11,629 bases of DNA from JAZDIU01 sp043804635 (GCA_043804635.1 JAZDIU010000060.1:1-11629), one strand, 5' to 3'. Shown: positions 1-7,013, numbered from the stretch's first letter. The notes: generated by a model from the letters alone, not told the origin. A program made the numbers and translations.

Positions 1-546
1 ACCGATGACTACCATAAAAACGATGCCCAATTCTTTAGCCTCGCGGACTACTTTTTGCAATAAATCAGAACTCAAGTCATCCTTCTGACTGTATTCGCCA
101 GCGTAACAGCCGACGCAACGCAGGTTGCATCTCATCGAGGGACTGATAGCCAGAAACCCGGGTGGGTTACAATGGTACGTTTCACGAAATTCCCGCCTTT
201 TTGCCAGGACCATAGTGCCCTGGTAACCGATTCTCTTCAGCAACTTCACCGATACTTTCTTAAATTCCGGTGACGAGAGCCTCCTCTTCACCATTAATAT
301 TATCTCTTCTACAAACTCGGCTTGTTCCCGATAGGCTGATGTCTTTATTTTACGTTCAAAAATAGATAGCAAGCTTTTGTCGGGTAAAAGTGGGATAAGA
401 CGTATTGCGGCATCGAAAGCGACTTTTTCAATGCCTTTTTGCAGAGTGCCCTTCTGGGAACCGAGATGTCCCGTGGTTTCTTCTGCGCTATACCAGGGGA
501 AGAAACGCTTTGCCGCTTCAGCTACTTTAGCTTTTTCCGTTGCCAT
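1..546 (-). CDS. Radical SAM protein (5' part; runs off the window)
   Basis: Reading the minus strand from ATG at 546-544 gives 182 codons open to the window edge. A strong Shine-Dalgarno (GGAGG, plus-strand 556-560) lies 9 bases upstream of the start. The radical SAM signature C-x3-C-x2-C is seen as CNLRCVGC at residues 140-147, followed by YAGEY; these cysteines would bind the 4Fe-4S cluster that cleaves S-adenosylmethionine. The context (SPSMRCNLRCVGCY) resembles the MoaA/PqqE/SkfB-like radical SAM group, but the substrate cannot be inferred. About 135 residues precede the radical SAM core; this part is mostly helical-looking and basic (for example around 60-120), and I do not recognise it. 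The C-terminal half, including any SPASM or extra cluster domain, lies outside the window. The gene is divergent from the pyr operon, which does not imply a shared role. Confidence 0.9.
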   Translation of the reverse strand, partial: MATEKAKVAEAAKRFFPWYSAEETTGHLGSQKGTLQKGIEKVAFDAAIRLIPLLPDKSLLSIFERKIKTSAYREQAEFVEEIILMVKRRLSSPEFKKVSVKLLKRIGYQGTMVLAKRREFRETYHCNPPGFLAISPSMRCNLRCVGCYAGEYSQKDDLSSDLLQKVVREAKELGIVFMVVIG

Positions 547-607
547 CTGAGGTCACCTCCTGTATTATTGGCAGCCTACACAAGGTTGTCTCTTTGGCAA
601 AAAAGCC

Positions 608-637
608 ATTAGTACCAATTATAAACCCAGTTGTCAA
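608..637 (-). promoter_or_regulatory. Putative sigma70-type promoter for the radical SAM gene
   Basis: On the minus strand a perfect -35 box TTGACA (complement of 632-637) is followed after 18 bases by ACTAAT (complement of 608-613), which matches four of six positions of the -10 consensus. It would start transcription near 600, about 55 bases before the ATG at 546. This is a motif match only. Confidence 0.45.
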
Positions 638-654
638 GTATTATGTAATCATAT

Positions 655-683
655 TTGCAATCATCTAAGTAAAGAGTTATAAT
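655..683 (+). promoter_or_regulatory. Promoter of the pyr operon
   Basis: TTGCAA at 655-660 and a perfect TATAAT at 678-683 are separated by exactly 17 bases. Transcription would begin near 690, giving a leader of about 110 bases that contains the whole PyrR attenuator before the pyrR start at 799. Confidence 0.7.
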
Positions 684-709
684 AATCCAAACTAAAGGAA
701 CCTAACGAA

Positions 710-742
710 CCTTTAAGCTAGCCCTGAGAGACTGGCAAGGGA
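710..742 (+). promoter_or_regulatory. PyrR-binding RNA hairpin (anti-antiterminator)
   Basis: The stretch CTTTAAGCTAGCCC-TGAGAGACT follows the conserved PyrR target of Bacillus pyr leaders: TTTAA, then AGYCC, hexaloop CNGNGA (here CTGAGA, 724-729), and a closing strand ending in AAGG. The lower stem pairs CCTT (710-713) with AAGG (737-740). The upper stem has one C-A mismatch. UMP- or UTP-bound PyrR should bind here and block the overlapping antiterminator, so that the downstream terminator forms. The match is by eye to the known consensus. Confidence 0.75.
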
Positions 743-778
743 ATAAGAAGCAATTCAGGTAAAACAACCTCTTGCCAG
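732..778 (+). promoter_or_regulatory. Antiterminator stem of the pyr leader
   Basis: CTGGCAAGGG (732-741) can pair with CTCTTGCCAG (769-778) in a 10-base-pair stem with one G-U pair. It uses the 3' part of the PyrR-binding hairpin and the 5' arm of the terminator, so it excludes both. This is the arrangement expected for PyrR attenuation: without bound PyrR the antiterminator forms and the operon is read through. Confidence 0.75.
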
Positions 779-797
779 CAGTGGCAGGAGGTTTTTT
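768..797 (+). terminator. Attenuator terminator overlapping the pyrR ribosome binding site
   Basis: CCTCTTGCCA (768-777) pairs over 10 bases (one G-U) with TGGCAGGAGG (782-791) around a four-base loop. The stem is followed directly by six T (792-797), a textbook intrinsic terminator. Its 3' arm contains AGGAGG (786-791), the Shine-Dalgarno of pyrR, whose ATG begins at 799. The same hairpin could therefore stop transcription and hide the ribosome binding site. Confidence 0.85.
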
Positions 798-798
798 A

Positions 799-1368
799 AT
801 GGCTAAAAAAGTGATAATGACCGCCGGAGACATCAGGCGGACCCTTGCCCGTATCGCCCACGAAATTATCGAACGGAACAGTTCTACCGAGAATCTGGTA
901 CTGGTTGGTATGCACACCCGTGGTGTACCTCTGGCAAAACGGCTGGCGGACAACATCGAGAGATTCGATGGTGTCAAAATACCAGTCGGAGCTCTGGACA
1001 TAAGTCCTTACCGCGATGACCTAGGTTCATTGAATAATAAACCTCAAGTCCACCAGACAGAAATCCCCACAGACATCACCGATAAGTCAGTAGTGCTGGT
1101 CGATGATGTCTTGTACACCGGCCGGAGCACCCGAGCGGCAATGGATGCTCTGATTGACCTCGGGCGGCCCCGTACCATCCAGTTAGCCGTGTTTATCGAC
1201 CGCGGTCACCGCGAGCTACCCATTCGCGCGGACTACGTGGGCAAGAATATACCAAGTTCCAGAAACGAGGAGATACGGGTCCAGCTTGAAGAAATCGATG
1301 GCACAGATGAAGTAGCTATTACGAAAGTCGAAAGTGCTGTAACGAAGGGTAATGCAACTACAGCGTGA
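799..1368 (+). CDS. pyrR: Bifunctional pyr operon regulator / uracil phosphoribosyltransferase PyrR
   Basis: The 189-residue protein has the type I phosphoribosyltransferase fold. The PRPP-binding loop VVLVDDVLYTGRST lies near residues 98-111, and LVGMHTRGVPLA, near residues 30-41, matches the PyrR N-terminal part. PyrR binds hairpins in pyr mRNA leaders when loaded with UMP or UTP and promotes termination; many members also convert uracil and PRPP to UMP. The start is ATG 799 because AGGAGG at 786-791 lies 7 bases upstream; an in-frame TTG at 772 sits inside the terminator stem and is rejected. The gene is first in the pyr operon and should control itself and the genes after it through the attenuator at 710-797. 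Length and motifs are normal for the family. Confidence 0.95.
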   Translation: MAKKVIMTAGDIRRTLARIAHEIIERNSSTENLVLVGMHTRGVPLAKRLADNIERFDGVKIPVGALDISPYRDDLGSLNNKPQVHQTEIPTDITDKSVVLVDDVLYTGRSTRAAMDALIDLGRPRTIQLAVFIDRGHRELPIRADYVGKNIPSSRNEEIRVQLEEIDGTDEVAITKVESAVTKGNATTA

Positions 1369-1403
1369 GGGGAATGGCAACGAAGAAGAGAGGAAGATTG
1401 GTA

Positions 1404-1432
1404 GAGATTGCCTCGCTTCGCTTGCAATGACA
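1404..1432 (+). repeat. Short interspersed repeat remnant between pyrR and pyrB
   Basis: The sequence ATTGCCTCGCTTCGC-TTGCAATGACA resembles a repeat seen between genes in many bacterial genomes, whose minus-strand translation typically reads like C-H-C-x-R-S-E-A-I-S; here that translation is CHCKRSEAIS. ATTGC (1407-1411) and GCAAT (1424-1428) form a small inverted pair, and CAATG-A-CATTG (1425-1435) another. Together with flanking bases it fills most of the 86-base pyrR-pyrB gap. Family recognition is from memory, and no second copy is present in the window. Confidence 0.45.
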
Positions 1433-1454
1433 TTGTAGTATAGAGGAGGTGAAC

Positions 1455-2900
1455 TTGGCGGGATTTGCGGGAAGAGATTTAATATCGATAAACGACTTCA
1501 CCAACGAAGAAATCGAAGCCGTCCTTGACCTGGCTGATGAGATGGGTTCAGCTCTGGAAAAAGGACAGGACCTGGAACTTTGCCATAACAAAGATATGGC
1601 AACTCTTTTCTATGAACCCAGCACGCGAACCCGCGGCTCTTTTGAAAGAGCAATGCATAAACTGGGCGGAGACGTTTTGTCTTTCGCTGAAGCCGGTGTA
1701 TCCTCCTCTGCAGCTAAAGGTGAAACTCTCACCGATACAGTACGAGTGCTGGAAAATTATGCCGATATAATCGTACTCAGACATCCACTGGAAGGAGCGG
1801 CTAAAGTAGCCGCTGATTTTGCCCGGGTGCCGGTAATCAACGCCGGGGACGGTGCCCATGAACACCCCACTCAAACCCTATGCGACCTCTACACAATGAG
1901 GAAAAACAAGGGAAGTATCAGAGGTTTGACGGTCTGTTTGATGGGTGACCTCAGATACGGCAGAACGGTGCATTCGTTAATCTACGCATTAGCCAGGTTC
2001 GGTGCCGAAGTCCTGTGCTGGCCGCCGGGGCAAAACGTGGATATGCCGGAAGTAGTCCTTAGAAAACTACGCACCGAATATGACTACGTCCCCAAAAAGG
2101 TCAAATCCGATGAAAGTAAATCGATAGTCGGGGAAGCCGACGTAATATACATCGCCCCCGTCCAGCCTTACACTATGTCGCTATGGCCGGAAGCAGTCAA
2201 AGCTCCCATTCCCGAATTGAGCATTTCGGAAGCATTGGGGAAGACTGACGTCATATATGTTACCCGTCTCCAAACCGAGCGGAGAAAACAATCCTCGGAA
2301 GGTTATACAGTCCTGAATAAACAACTTCTGGGAGCATTCAAGAAAAAACCGCTCGTAATGCACCCTTTACCCAGAGTGAACGAACTTGCCTATGAACTCG
2401 ACGAATATCCTGGAAGTGTCTACTTCCAGCAAGCAAAACATGGTGTGCCGGTCAGAATGGCACTAATCGCCCTATTAATGGGAGCCAGCGAGGTTAAAGT
2501 ACCTGAGAAAAGTAAGCGTTCCAGCAGAGTAGCTTATGAAGGATATAAAAAAACGGTCGGAATTCAATGTCCTAATCCCAACTGCGTTTCGAATAGCCCT
2601 AATGAAAAACGTTACCTCCTGCCTGAGTTTAAGTTACTCCGCGATAAAACATTAATCCTTAGATGTACCTACTGCGAGCAGGAAGTCCAGCCAGGTTTTA
2701 TCGCCAGCTCCGAGTGGCATGAAGGAAAGGTAGAATTCAAAAAATACCACCGGGCGGACAGTCACCTGGCGAGAAAAATCAGCACGGAGAACTTGATTTT
2801 ATTCGGTTCAGCCAGCGACGCCGAAGCTCAAGGTTTTAAGCCAGGCTTTTTTGCCGAAACACACCAGAAGGAGAAGCAGAGTGAAGCCACTGCTGATTGA
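1455..2900 (+). CDS. pyrB: Aspartate carbamoyltransferase with fused PyrI-type zinc domain
   Basis: This enzyme condenses carbamoyl phosphate and aspartate to N-carbamoyl aspartate. At 481 residues it is far longer than the usual PyrB of about 310. Residues 1-346 are the catalytic chain: STRTR 56-60, the 80s loop with Lys88, HPTQ 137-140, TRLQTER 270-276 and HPLPR 303-307. Residues 372-407 carry C-x4-C-x26-C-x2-C (CPNPNC 372-377, CTYC 404-407), matching the zinc domain of PyrI, the ATCase regulatory chain. Only about 25 residues link the two parts, so the PyrI nucleotide-binding domain is absent. The last 70 residues are unrecognised. TTG 1455 is preferred because GAGGAGG (1443-1449) lies 5 bases upstream; GTG 1449 overlaps that site. 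A PyrB-PyrI fusion is known from Thermotoga. Confidence 0.93.
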   Translation: MAGFAGRDLISINDFTNEEIEAVLDLADEMGSALEKGQDLELCHNKDMATLFYEPSTRTRGSFERAMHKLGGDVLSFAEAGVSSSAAKGETLTDTVRVLENYADIIVLRHPLEGAAKVAADFARVPVINAGDGAHEHPTQTLCDLYTMRKNKGSIRGLTVCLMGDLRYGRTVHSLIYALARFGAEVLCWPPGQNVDMPEVVLRKLRTEYDYVPKKVKSDESKSIVGEADVIYIAPVQPYTMSLWPEAVKAPIPELSISEALGKTDVIYVTRLQTERRKQSSEGYTVLNKQLLGAFKKKPLVMHPLPRVNELAYELDEYPGSVYFQQAKHGVPVRMALIALLMGASEVKVPEKSKRSSRVAYEGYKKTVGIQCPNPNCVSNSPNEKRYLLPEFKLLRDKTLILRCTYCEQEVQPGFIASSEWHEGKVEFKKYHRADSHLARKISTENLILFGSASDAEAQGFKPGFFAETHQKEKQSEATAD

Positions 2901-4281
2901 AGGCGGCCGCATCATCGACCCCAGCCAAGGAATTGATGAAATCGGCAGCCTATTGATAATAGGAAGCAAAATTTCGTGGCTGGGCAAGGGTGAAGAACTC
3001 CCTCCTGAACCGTATTACGACCTTCTAAATGCCAGTGGCTTAATTGTCTGCCCCGGATTTATCGACCTCCATTGCCATCTGCGAGAGCCGGGATTCGAAG
3101 AGAAGGAGACCATAGCAACTGGAACTAGAGCGGCAGCCAGAGGCGGCTTTACAACTGCTTGTTGCATGCCTAACACTAACCCACCCTTAGATAACAAGGA
3201 AACAATCGAGTATGTGAAGTCAAAGGCAGTGAAAGAAGGAATAATCCGCGTCTTACCAATCGGCTGTATTACGAAAGGGAGAAAGGGGGAAGAGCTAGTG
3301 CCGATGGCAAAGCTGGCATCGACCGGAGTGGTCGGTTTCAGCGATGATGGTGAGCCGGTATCAAATTCTACGCTGATGCGCAAAGCGCTGGAATTTAGTC
3401 GGGACTCAAGATTACCGATTATAGACCACTGCGAAGATAAGAAACTATCGGCGGGTGGGTTGATGAATGAGGGAAGAATTTCGGCAAAGCTGGGCTTCCC
3501 GGGCATACCAGCCGCCGCCGAAGAAAATATGGTGGCCCGCGACCTGCGACTGGCTAAAGAGACCGGTGGCTGGATTCATATCGCCCACGTTTCTACCAGC
3601 GGCTCGGTTGGGCTTATCCGCCAGGCAAAGAAAGCGGGTATCCGAGTTACGGCTGAGGTCACACCACATCACCTGACGCTGACTGAGGAAACGGTTGATA
3701 CCTTTGGCAGCCTTGCCAAAGTAAATCCGCCCCTCAGGACTCAAAATGATATTAAAGCTTTGATTGAAGGACTCAAAGATGGCACGATCGACATCATTGC
3801 CACCGACCACGCTCCTCACACTCAAGTCGACAGGGAATGTGAGTTCGCCTTTGTTGCATCTGGCTTTAGTGGCTTAGAGACGGCTTTGGGCAGTCTAATG
3901 AGCATAGTGTATGACCCTGTTCTCGAAATAGAAAAAATCACCGTCACCATGACGTACTCTAGCAATATGCGACACGACAGCAAACTAAGCCTGCCGGCTC
4001 TTATTGCCAAACTAACCAGCCAGCCAGCCAGGATTATCGGTGATAAACACGGCAAACTAGGCACACTGACAATTGGTGCTCCGGCTAATATTACTATCTT
4101 CGACCCGAATAAAGGATGGATAGTTAATACCAAGGACTTCGTTTCTAAAGGTAAGAATACTCCCCTAGCTGGTTATAGCCTGAAAGGTAAAGTGATGGCA
4201 ACTATATTTCAGGGGGGGGTAGTATATAAGGACGATTCGATTCAATTTAGAAAGAAGGACACAGTAAAACTTCATGGCTAA
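2881..4281 (+). CDS. pyrC: Dihydroorotase, class I
   Basis: The 466-residue amidohydrolase cyclises carbamoyl aspartate to dihydroorotate, the step after PyrB. All expected metal and catalytic positions of class I dihydroorotases are visible: HCHLREPG with His64 and His66, Asp156 in FSDDGEP, His183 in DHCED, His236 in IAHVSTSG, and Asp309 in ATDHAPH. TPHHLTLTEE (261-270) and VNPPLRT (281-287) are also typical. The start is GTG 2881, with AAGGAG (2868-2873) 7 bases upstream; the frame is open further upstream to 2851, but those codons lie inside pyrB. The gene overlaps the end of pyrB by 20 bases and carA by 8, so translation is probably coupled. A run of eight G (4212-4219) lies near the 3' end and keeps the frame. 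Confidence 0.95.
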   Translation: MKPLLIEGGRIIDPSQGIDEIGSLLIIGSKISWLGKGEELPPEPYYDLLNASGLIVCPGFIDLHCHLREPGFEEKETIATGTRAAARGGFTTACCMPNTNPPLDNKETIEYVKSKAVKEGIIRVLPIGCITKGRKGEELVPMAKLASTGVVGFSDDGEPVSNSTLMRKALEFSRDSRLPIIDHCEDKKLSAGGLMNEGRISAKLGFPGIPAAAEENMVARDLRLAKETGGWIHIAHVSTSGSVGLIRQAKKAGIRVTAEVTPHHLTLTEETVDTFGSLAKVNPPLRTQNDIKALIEGLKDGTIDIIATDHAPHTQVDRECEFAFVASGFSGLETALGSLMSIVYDPVLEIEKITVTMTYSSNMRHDSKLSLPALIAKLTSQPARIIGDKHGKLGTLTIGAPANITIFDPNKGWIVNTKDFVSKGKNTPLAGYSLKGKVMATIFQGGVVYKDDSIQFRKKDTVKLHG

Positions 4282-5377
4282 AAAAGCGACGCTTGTTCTA
4301 GCGGACGGTTCAGCATACGAAGGTTATGCCTTCGGGGCCGAAATTGAGACGTATGGAGAAGTAGTTTTTAATACCAGTATGGTTGGCTATCAGGAAATGC
4401 TCACCGACCCTTCCTACGCCGGCCAGATTGTCGTCCCGACTTTCCCGCTCATCGGTAACTACGGTATAAACGAAAAGGATGCGGAATCGAACAAAATTCA
4501 GGTCAGGGGCTTCGTGGTCAGAGAGGAATGCTTCGACCCCAACCATTACCTCAATGTCAAGACATTAGACCAATATTTGGCTGAAAGCGGCATTCCGGGA
4601 ATTTATGGAGTCGATACCCGTGCCATCACCCGTAAGCTTCGCTCTACTGGAGTAATGATGGGCACAATTACTCTGGCTAAAAACCCGAAAGAAGCTCTGG
4701 CCGAGTTACAAAGCCAGCCTGATTACGGAGCAATCGATTTTGTCAGGCAGGTTACCACTCCCATCACTTATCAATGGGAACCAGACCGTTGTACCTCAAA
4801 ATCTCCCTACAGCATAGTAGCACTGGACTGCGGGTTAAAATTCAATATTCTCCGACTTCTTAATCTCCGGGGCTGCCAGGCAACCGTAGTCCCCTGCACC
4901 ACTTCGGCTAAAGAAATATTAAGTCTGAAACCGGATGGTATTTTGCTTTCGCCTGGTCCGGGCGACCCGGAATTGCTGGGTTACATAGTGGATACAGTAC
5001 GGCAATTGGTCGAGAAGAAACCAATTATGGGTATTTGCCTAGGCAACCAGCTAATCGCACGAGCTTTCGGCGGCAGGAATTTCAAACTGAAGTTCGGGCA
5101 TCGCGGCGGTAATCACCCTGTCCGCGAGCTGGCAACCGGCAGAGTTTATATTACCGCCCAGAACCACGGCTATGCCGTCGACCCCGATACCGTTAAAAAT
5201 GGTTTGGAGATTACCCACATTAATCTGAACGATGGCACAGTGGAAGGCTTACGCCATAAAGAATTACCCATATTCTGTATCCAATACCACTCCGAAGCTT
5301 CGCCGGGACCGCTGGACAGTACCTACCTCTTCGACCAGTTTATGGAGATGGTGAAGAAAGAAAAAGATTTTAAGTAA
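4274..5377 (+). CDS. carA: Carbamoyl phosphate synthetase small (glutaminase) subunit
   Basis: The 367-residue protein hydrolyses glutamine and passes ammonia to the large subunit CarB, which makes carbamoyl phosphate for PyrB and for arginine synthesis. The N-terminal CarA domain shows VVFNTSMVGYQEMLTDPSY (31-48) and YGVDTRAITR (111-120). The C-terminal class I glutamine amidotransferase domain has the nucleophile Cys255 in GICLGNQL and the His339/Glu341 pair in QYHSEASPGP, so the triad is intact. KFGHRGGNHPV (273-283) is a CarA signature. The start codon overlaps the pyrC stop in ATGGCTAA; the only upstream purine-rich site, AAGGA at 4255-4259, is 14 bases away, which suggests coupling to pyrC. 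It is the last gene of the pyr operon here: carB does not follow. Confidence 0.95.
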   Translation: MAKKATLVLADGSAYEGYAFGAEIETYGEVVFNTSMVGYQEMLTDPSYAGQIVVPTFPLIGNYGINEKDAESNKIQVRGFVVREECFDPNHYLNVKTLDQYLAESGIPGIYGVDTRAITRKLRSTGVMMGTITLAKNPKEALAELQSQPDYGAIDFVRQVTTPITYQWEPDRCTSKSPYSIVALDCGLKFNILRLLNLRGCQATVVPCTTSAKEILSLKPDGILLSPGPGDPELLGYIVDTVRQLVEKKPIMGICLGNQLIARAFGGRNFKLKFGHRGGNHPVRELATGRVYITAQNHGYAVDPDTVKNGLEITHINLNDGTVEGLRHKELPIFCIQYHSEASPGPLDSTYLFDQFMEMVKKEKDFK

Positions 5378-5394
5378 ACGAATTTTACGTATAT

Positions 5395-5437
5395 CTCTGG
5401 ATAACAATAAGTAAGCATACGTATTGCTATCCAAGAG
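5395..5437 (+). other. Imperfect hairpin after carA, possible pyr operon end
   Basis: TGGATA (5398-5403) and CAATA (5405-5409) pair with TATTG (5422-5426) and TATCCA (5428-5433), with one A-C mismatch and a 12-base loop; CTC (5395-5397) can also pair with GAG (5435-5437). No T-run follows, so it is not a standard intrinsic terminator. It lies 18 bases after the carA stop and could mark the transcript end or protect a 3' end. Confidence 0.35.
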
Positions 5438-5458
5438 CTTCTAGAGTATTATTTACAA

Positions 5459-5488
5459 TTGTCCTCCAGCGTATTGCCAGCTTCTAAT
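5459..5488 (+). promoter_or_regulatory. Putative promoter of the trehalose operon
   Basis: TTGTCC (5459-5464) and TCTAAT (5483-5488) are spaced by 18 bases and match the sigma70 consensus at four and five of six positions. Transcription would start near 5495, about 43 bases before the otsA start. An inverted pair GTATT/AATAC (5471-5475 and 5486-5490) overlaps the -10 region and could be an operator. Weak evidence. Confidence 0.35.
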
Positions 5489-5537
5489 ACCCTTTCAACC
5501 AAGAAAGCTAATCTTAAGCCACTAATAGGAGGAACCC

Positions 5538-7013
5538 TTGTGGACACGAGAGAGCTTAAATGAATTAGTGAAGGAAAAACTCTCGGGCTACCTCTTTATG
5601 GCGGTATCGAACCGGGAGCCATATATCCACGCTTTTTCTGGTCGGAAGATTATTTCACAGATGCCGGCTAGCGGTCTTACGGTAGCACTAGACCCGGTAA
5701 TGCAAGCTTGCGGGGGGACCTGGGTGGCTCACGGGAGCGGAGAAGCCGATACCGAAGTAGTCGATAAGGACAACAAGGTAATGGTGCCGCCGGCAAATCC
5801 TCGGTATGCCCTCAAGCGGGTGTGGCTTTCTAAAGAAGAGGTAGACGGCCATTACAACGGCTTTTCTAATGAAGCTCTCTGGCCGCTGTGCCATATCGTT
5901 TACACCAGACCCATATTCGAAGAATCCGACTGGAATATGTACAAAAAAGTAAATGAAATTTTCGCGCAAAGCGTCCTGGAGGAGGCTGGAGGTAAAAAGG
6001 CTTTCGTTTTTATTCAGGACTATCATCTGGCATTACTGTCCCGCCTAATCAAAGAGAAAAATCCGAACATTATCACTGCTCAATTCTGGCATATTCCCTG
6101 GCCCAATCCCGAAGCCTTTCGCATCTGTCCCTGGCAGAATGAAATTCTTGACGGTCTTTTAGGGAACGACCTTCTTGGCTTCCATATCCGGTATCATTGT
6201 AGAAATTTTATGGAAACCGTAGACCAGACACTCGAGGCAAATATTGCCTGGGACACCGACACGATAACCCGTGGTGGGAAAAAAACAGAGGTTAAACCCT
6301 TCCCGATTAGCGTTGACTTCGAAGCACTTTCTTCGGATGCCCAGAAAGATGAGGTAGATAAAGAGATAGAAAGACTAAAGAACTCGCTGGGACTCGACAA
6401 CGAGATGATAGGTATAGGACTGGACAGGATTGACTATACTAAAGGTATTCCGGATAGGTTCCGCGCTTTCGACCGGTTTCTGGAGAAATACCCGAGGTAT
6501 AAAGAACGCGCTGTTTTTATCCAAGCTGGTGTGCCAAGCCGCACTCTAATCGAGTCCTACCGTCGACTACAGGAAGAAACTGACAACCTGGTTGAAGAGA
6601 TTAACTGGAAACACGGCGCCAGACGCTGGAAACCAATAATAACACTCTGGGAACACGCTTCGCCGGTGACTTTGATGGCATTGAGAAGGATGGCAAACTT
6701 CTGTGTGGTAAGCTCGCTTCACGATGGTATGAATCTGGTAGCTAAAGAATTCGTTGCCAGCCGATTTGACGAAGACGGGGTGCTTATTCTGAGTCCCTTT
6801 ACCGGTGCCGCTAAAGAACTAACCGACTCCGTACTGGTAAATCCTTTTGCCACCGACCATTTTGCTGAAGCGATTAAAGAAGCCTTAGAAATGCCGCTGG
6901 AGGAACGGCAGAAGCGGATGTGCAAAATGAGGGAGCTTGTCCGCGAAAATAACATCTACAAATGGGCTGCCGATATAATTACCGAGCTGGTTAAATTCGA
7001 AGCCGGAGGTTAA
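5538..7013 (+). CDS. otsA: Trehalose-6-phosphate synthase (GT20)
   Basis: This glycosyltransferase family 20 enzyme should transfer glucose from UDP- or ADP-glucose to glucose-6-phosphate, giving trehalose-6-phosphate. Its 491 residues show the family signatures in order: SNREPY (24-29), a glycine-rich ASGLTVAL (44-51), YNGFSNEALWP (106-116), QDYHL (160-164), HIPWPNPE (185-192), LDRIDYTKG (295-303, with the conserved Arg297 and Lys302), and LHDGMNLVAKE (394-404, Asp396). SNREPY and HIPWPNPE differ from E. coli OtsA. The REPY form also occurs in the sister enzyme glucosylglycerol-phosphate synthase, so that product is an alternative; the OtsB-type phosphatase next door favours trehalose. The start is TTG 5538, with AGGAGG (5527-5532) 5 bases upstream; the GTG at 5540 is in another frame that stops at once. 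It is first in a four-gene operon. Confidence 0.9.
   Translation: MWTRESLNELVKEKLSGYLFMAVSNREPYIHAFSGRKIISQMPASGLTVALDPVMQACGGTWVAHGSGEADTEVVDKDNKVMVPPANPRYALKRVWLSKEEVDGHYNGFSNEALWPLCHIVYTRPIFEESDWNMYKKVNEIFAQSVLEEAGGKKAFVFIQDYHLALLSRLIKEKNPNIITAQFWHIPWPNPEAFRICPWQNEILDGLLGNDLLGFHIRYHCRNFMETVDQTLEANIAWDTDTITRGGKKTEVKPFPISVDFEALSSDAQKDEVDKEIERLKNSLGLDNEMIGIGLDRIDYTKGIPDRFRAFDRFLEKYPRYKERAVFIQAGVPSRTLIESYRRLQEETDNLVEEINWKHGARRWKPIITLWEHASPVTLMALRRMANFCVVSSLHDGMNLVAKEFVASRFDEDGVLILSPFTGAAKELTDSVLVNPFATDHFAEAIKEALEMPLEERQKRMCKMRELVRENNIYKWAADIITELVKFEAGG

Noticed and set aside
772..798. Upstream TTG start for pyrR
   Set aside because: It lies inside the attenuator terminator stem and has no ribosome binding site; ATG 799 follows AGGAGG at the right distance.
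1374..1430. 18-codon reading frame MATKKRGRLVEIASLRLQ
   Set aside because: It is made mostly of the interspersed repeat and has no properly spaced ribosome binding site.
1449..1454. GTG start for pyrB
   Set aside because: The codon overlaps the GAGGAGG site itself, which is better placed for TTG 1455.
2851..2880. Longer N-terminus for pyrC
   Set aside because: These codons lie within pyrB, and GTG 2881 has AAGGAG 7 bases upstream and gives the normal family N-terminus.
3015..3506. 163-codon minus-strand frame within pyrC
   Set aside because: It is the mirror of a strongly conserved dihydroorotase gene and has no recognisable protein motif.
5395..5437. Standard intrinsic terminator after carA
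   Set aside because: The hairpin has no T-run, so it is listed only as a hairpin.
5538..7013. Glucosylglycerol-phosphate synthase instead of trehalose-6-phosphate synthase
   Set aside because: The REPY motif is shared with that enzyme, but the YNGFSN-LWP and DGMNLVAKE motifs and the OtsB-type phosphatase neighbour fit trehalose better; not fully excluded.
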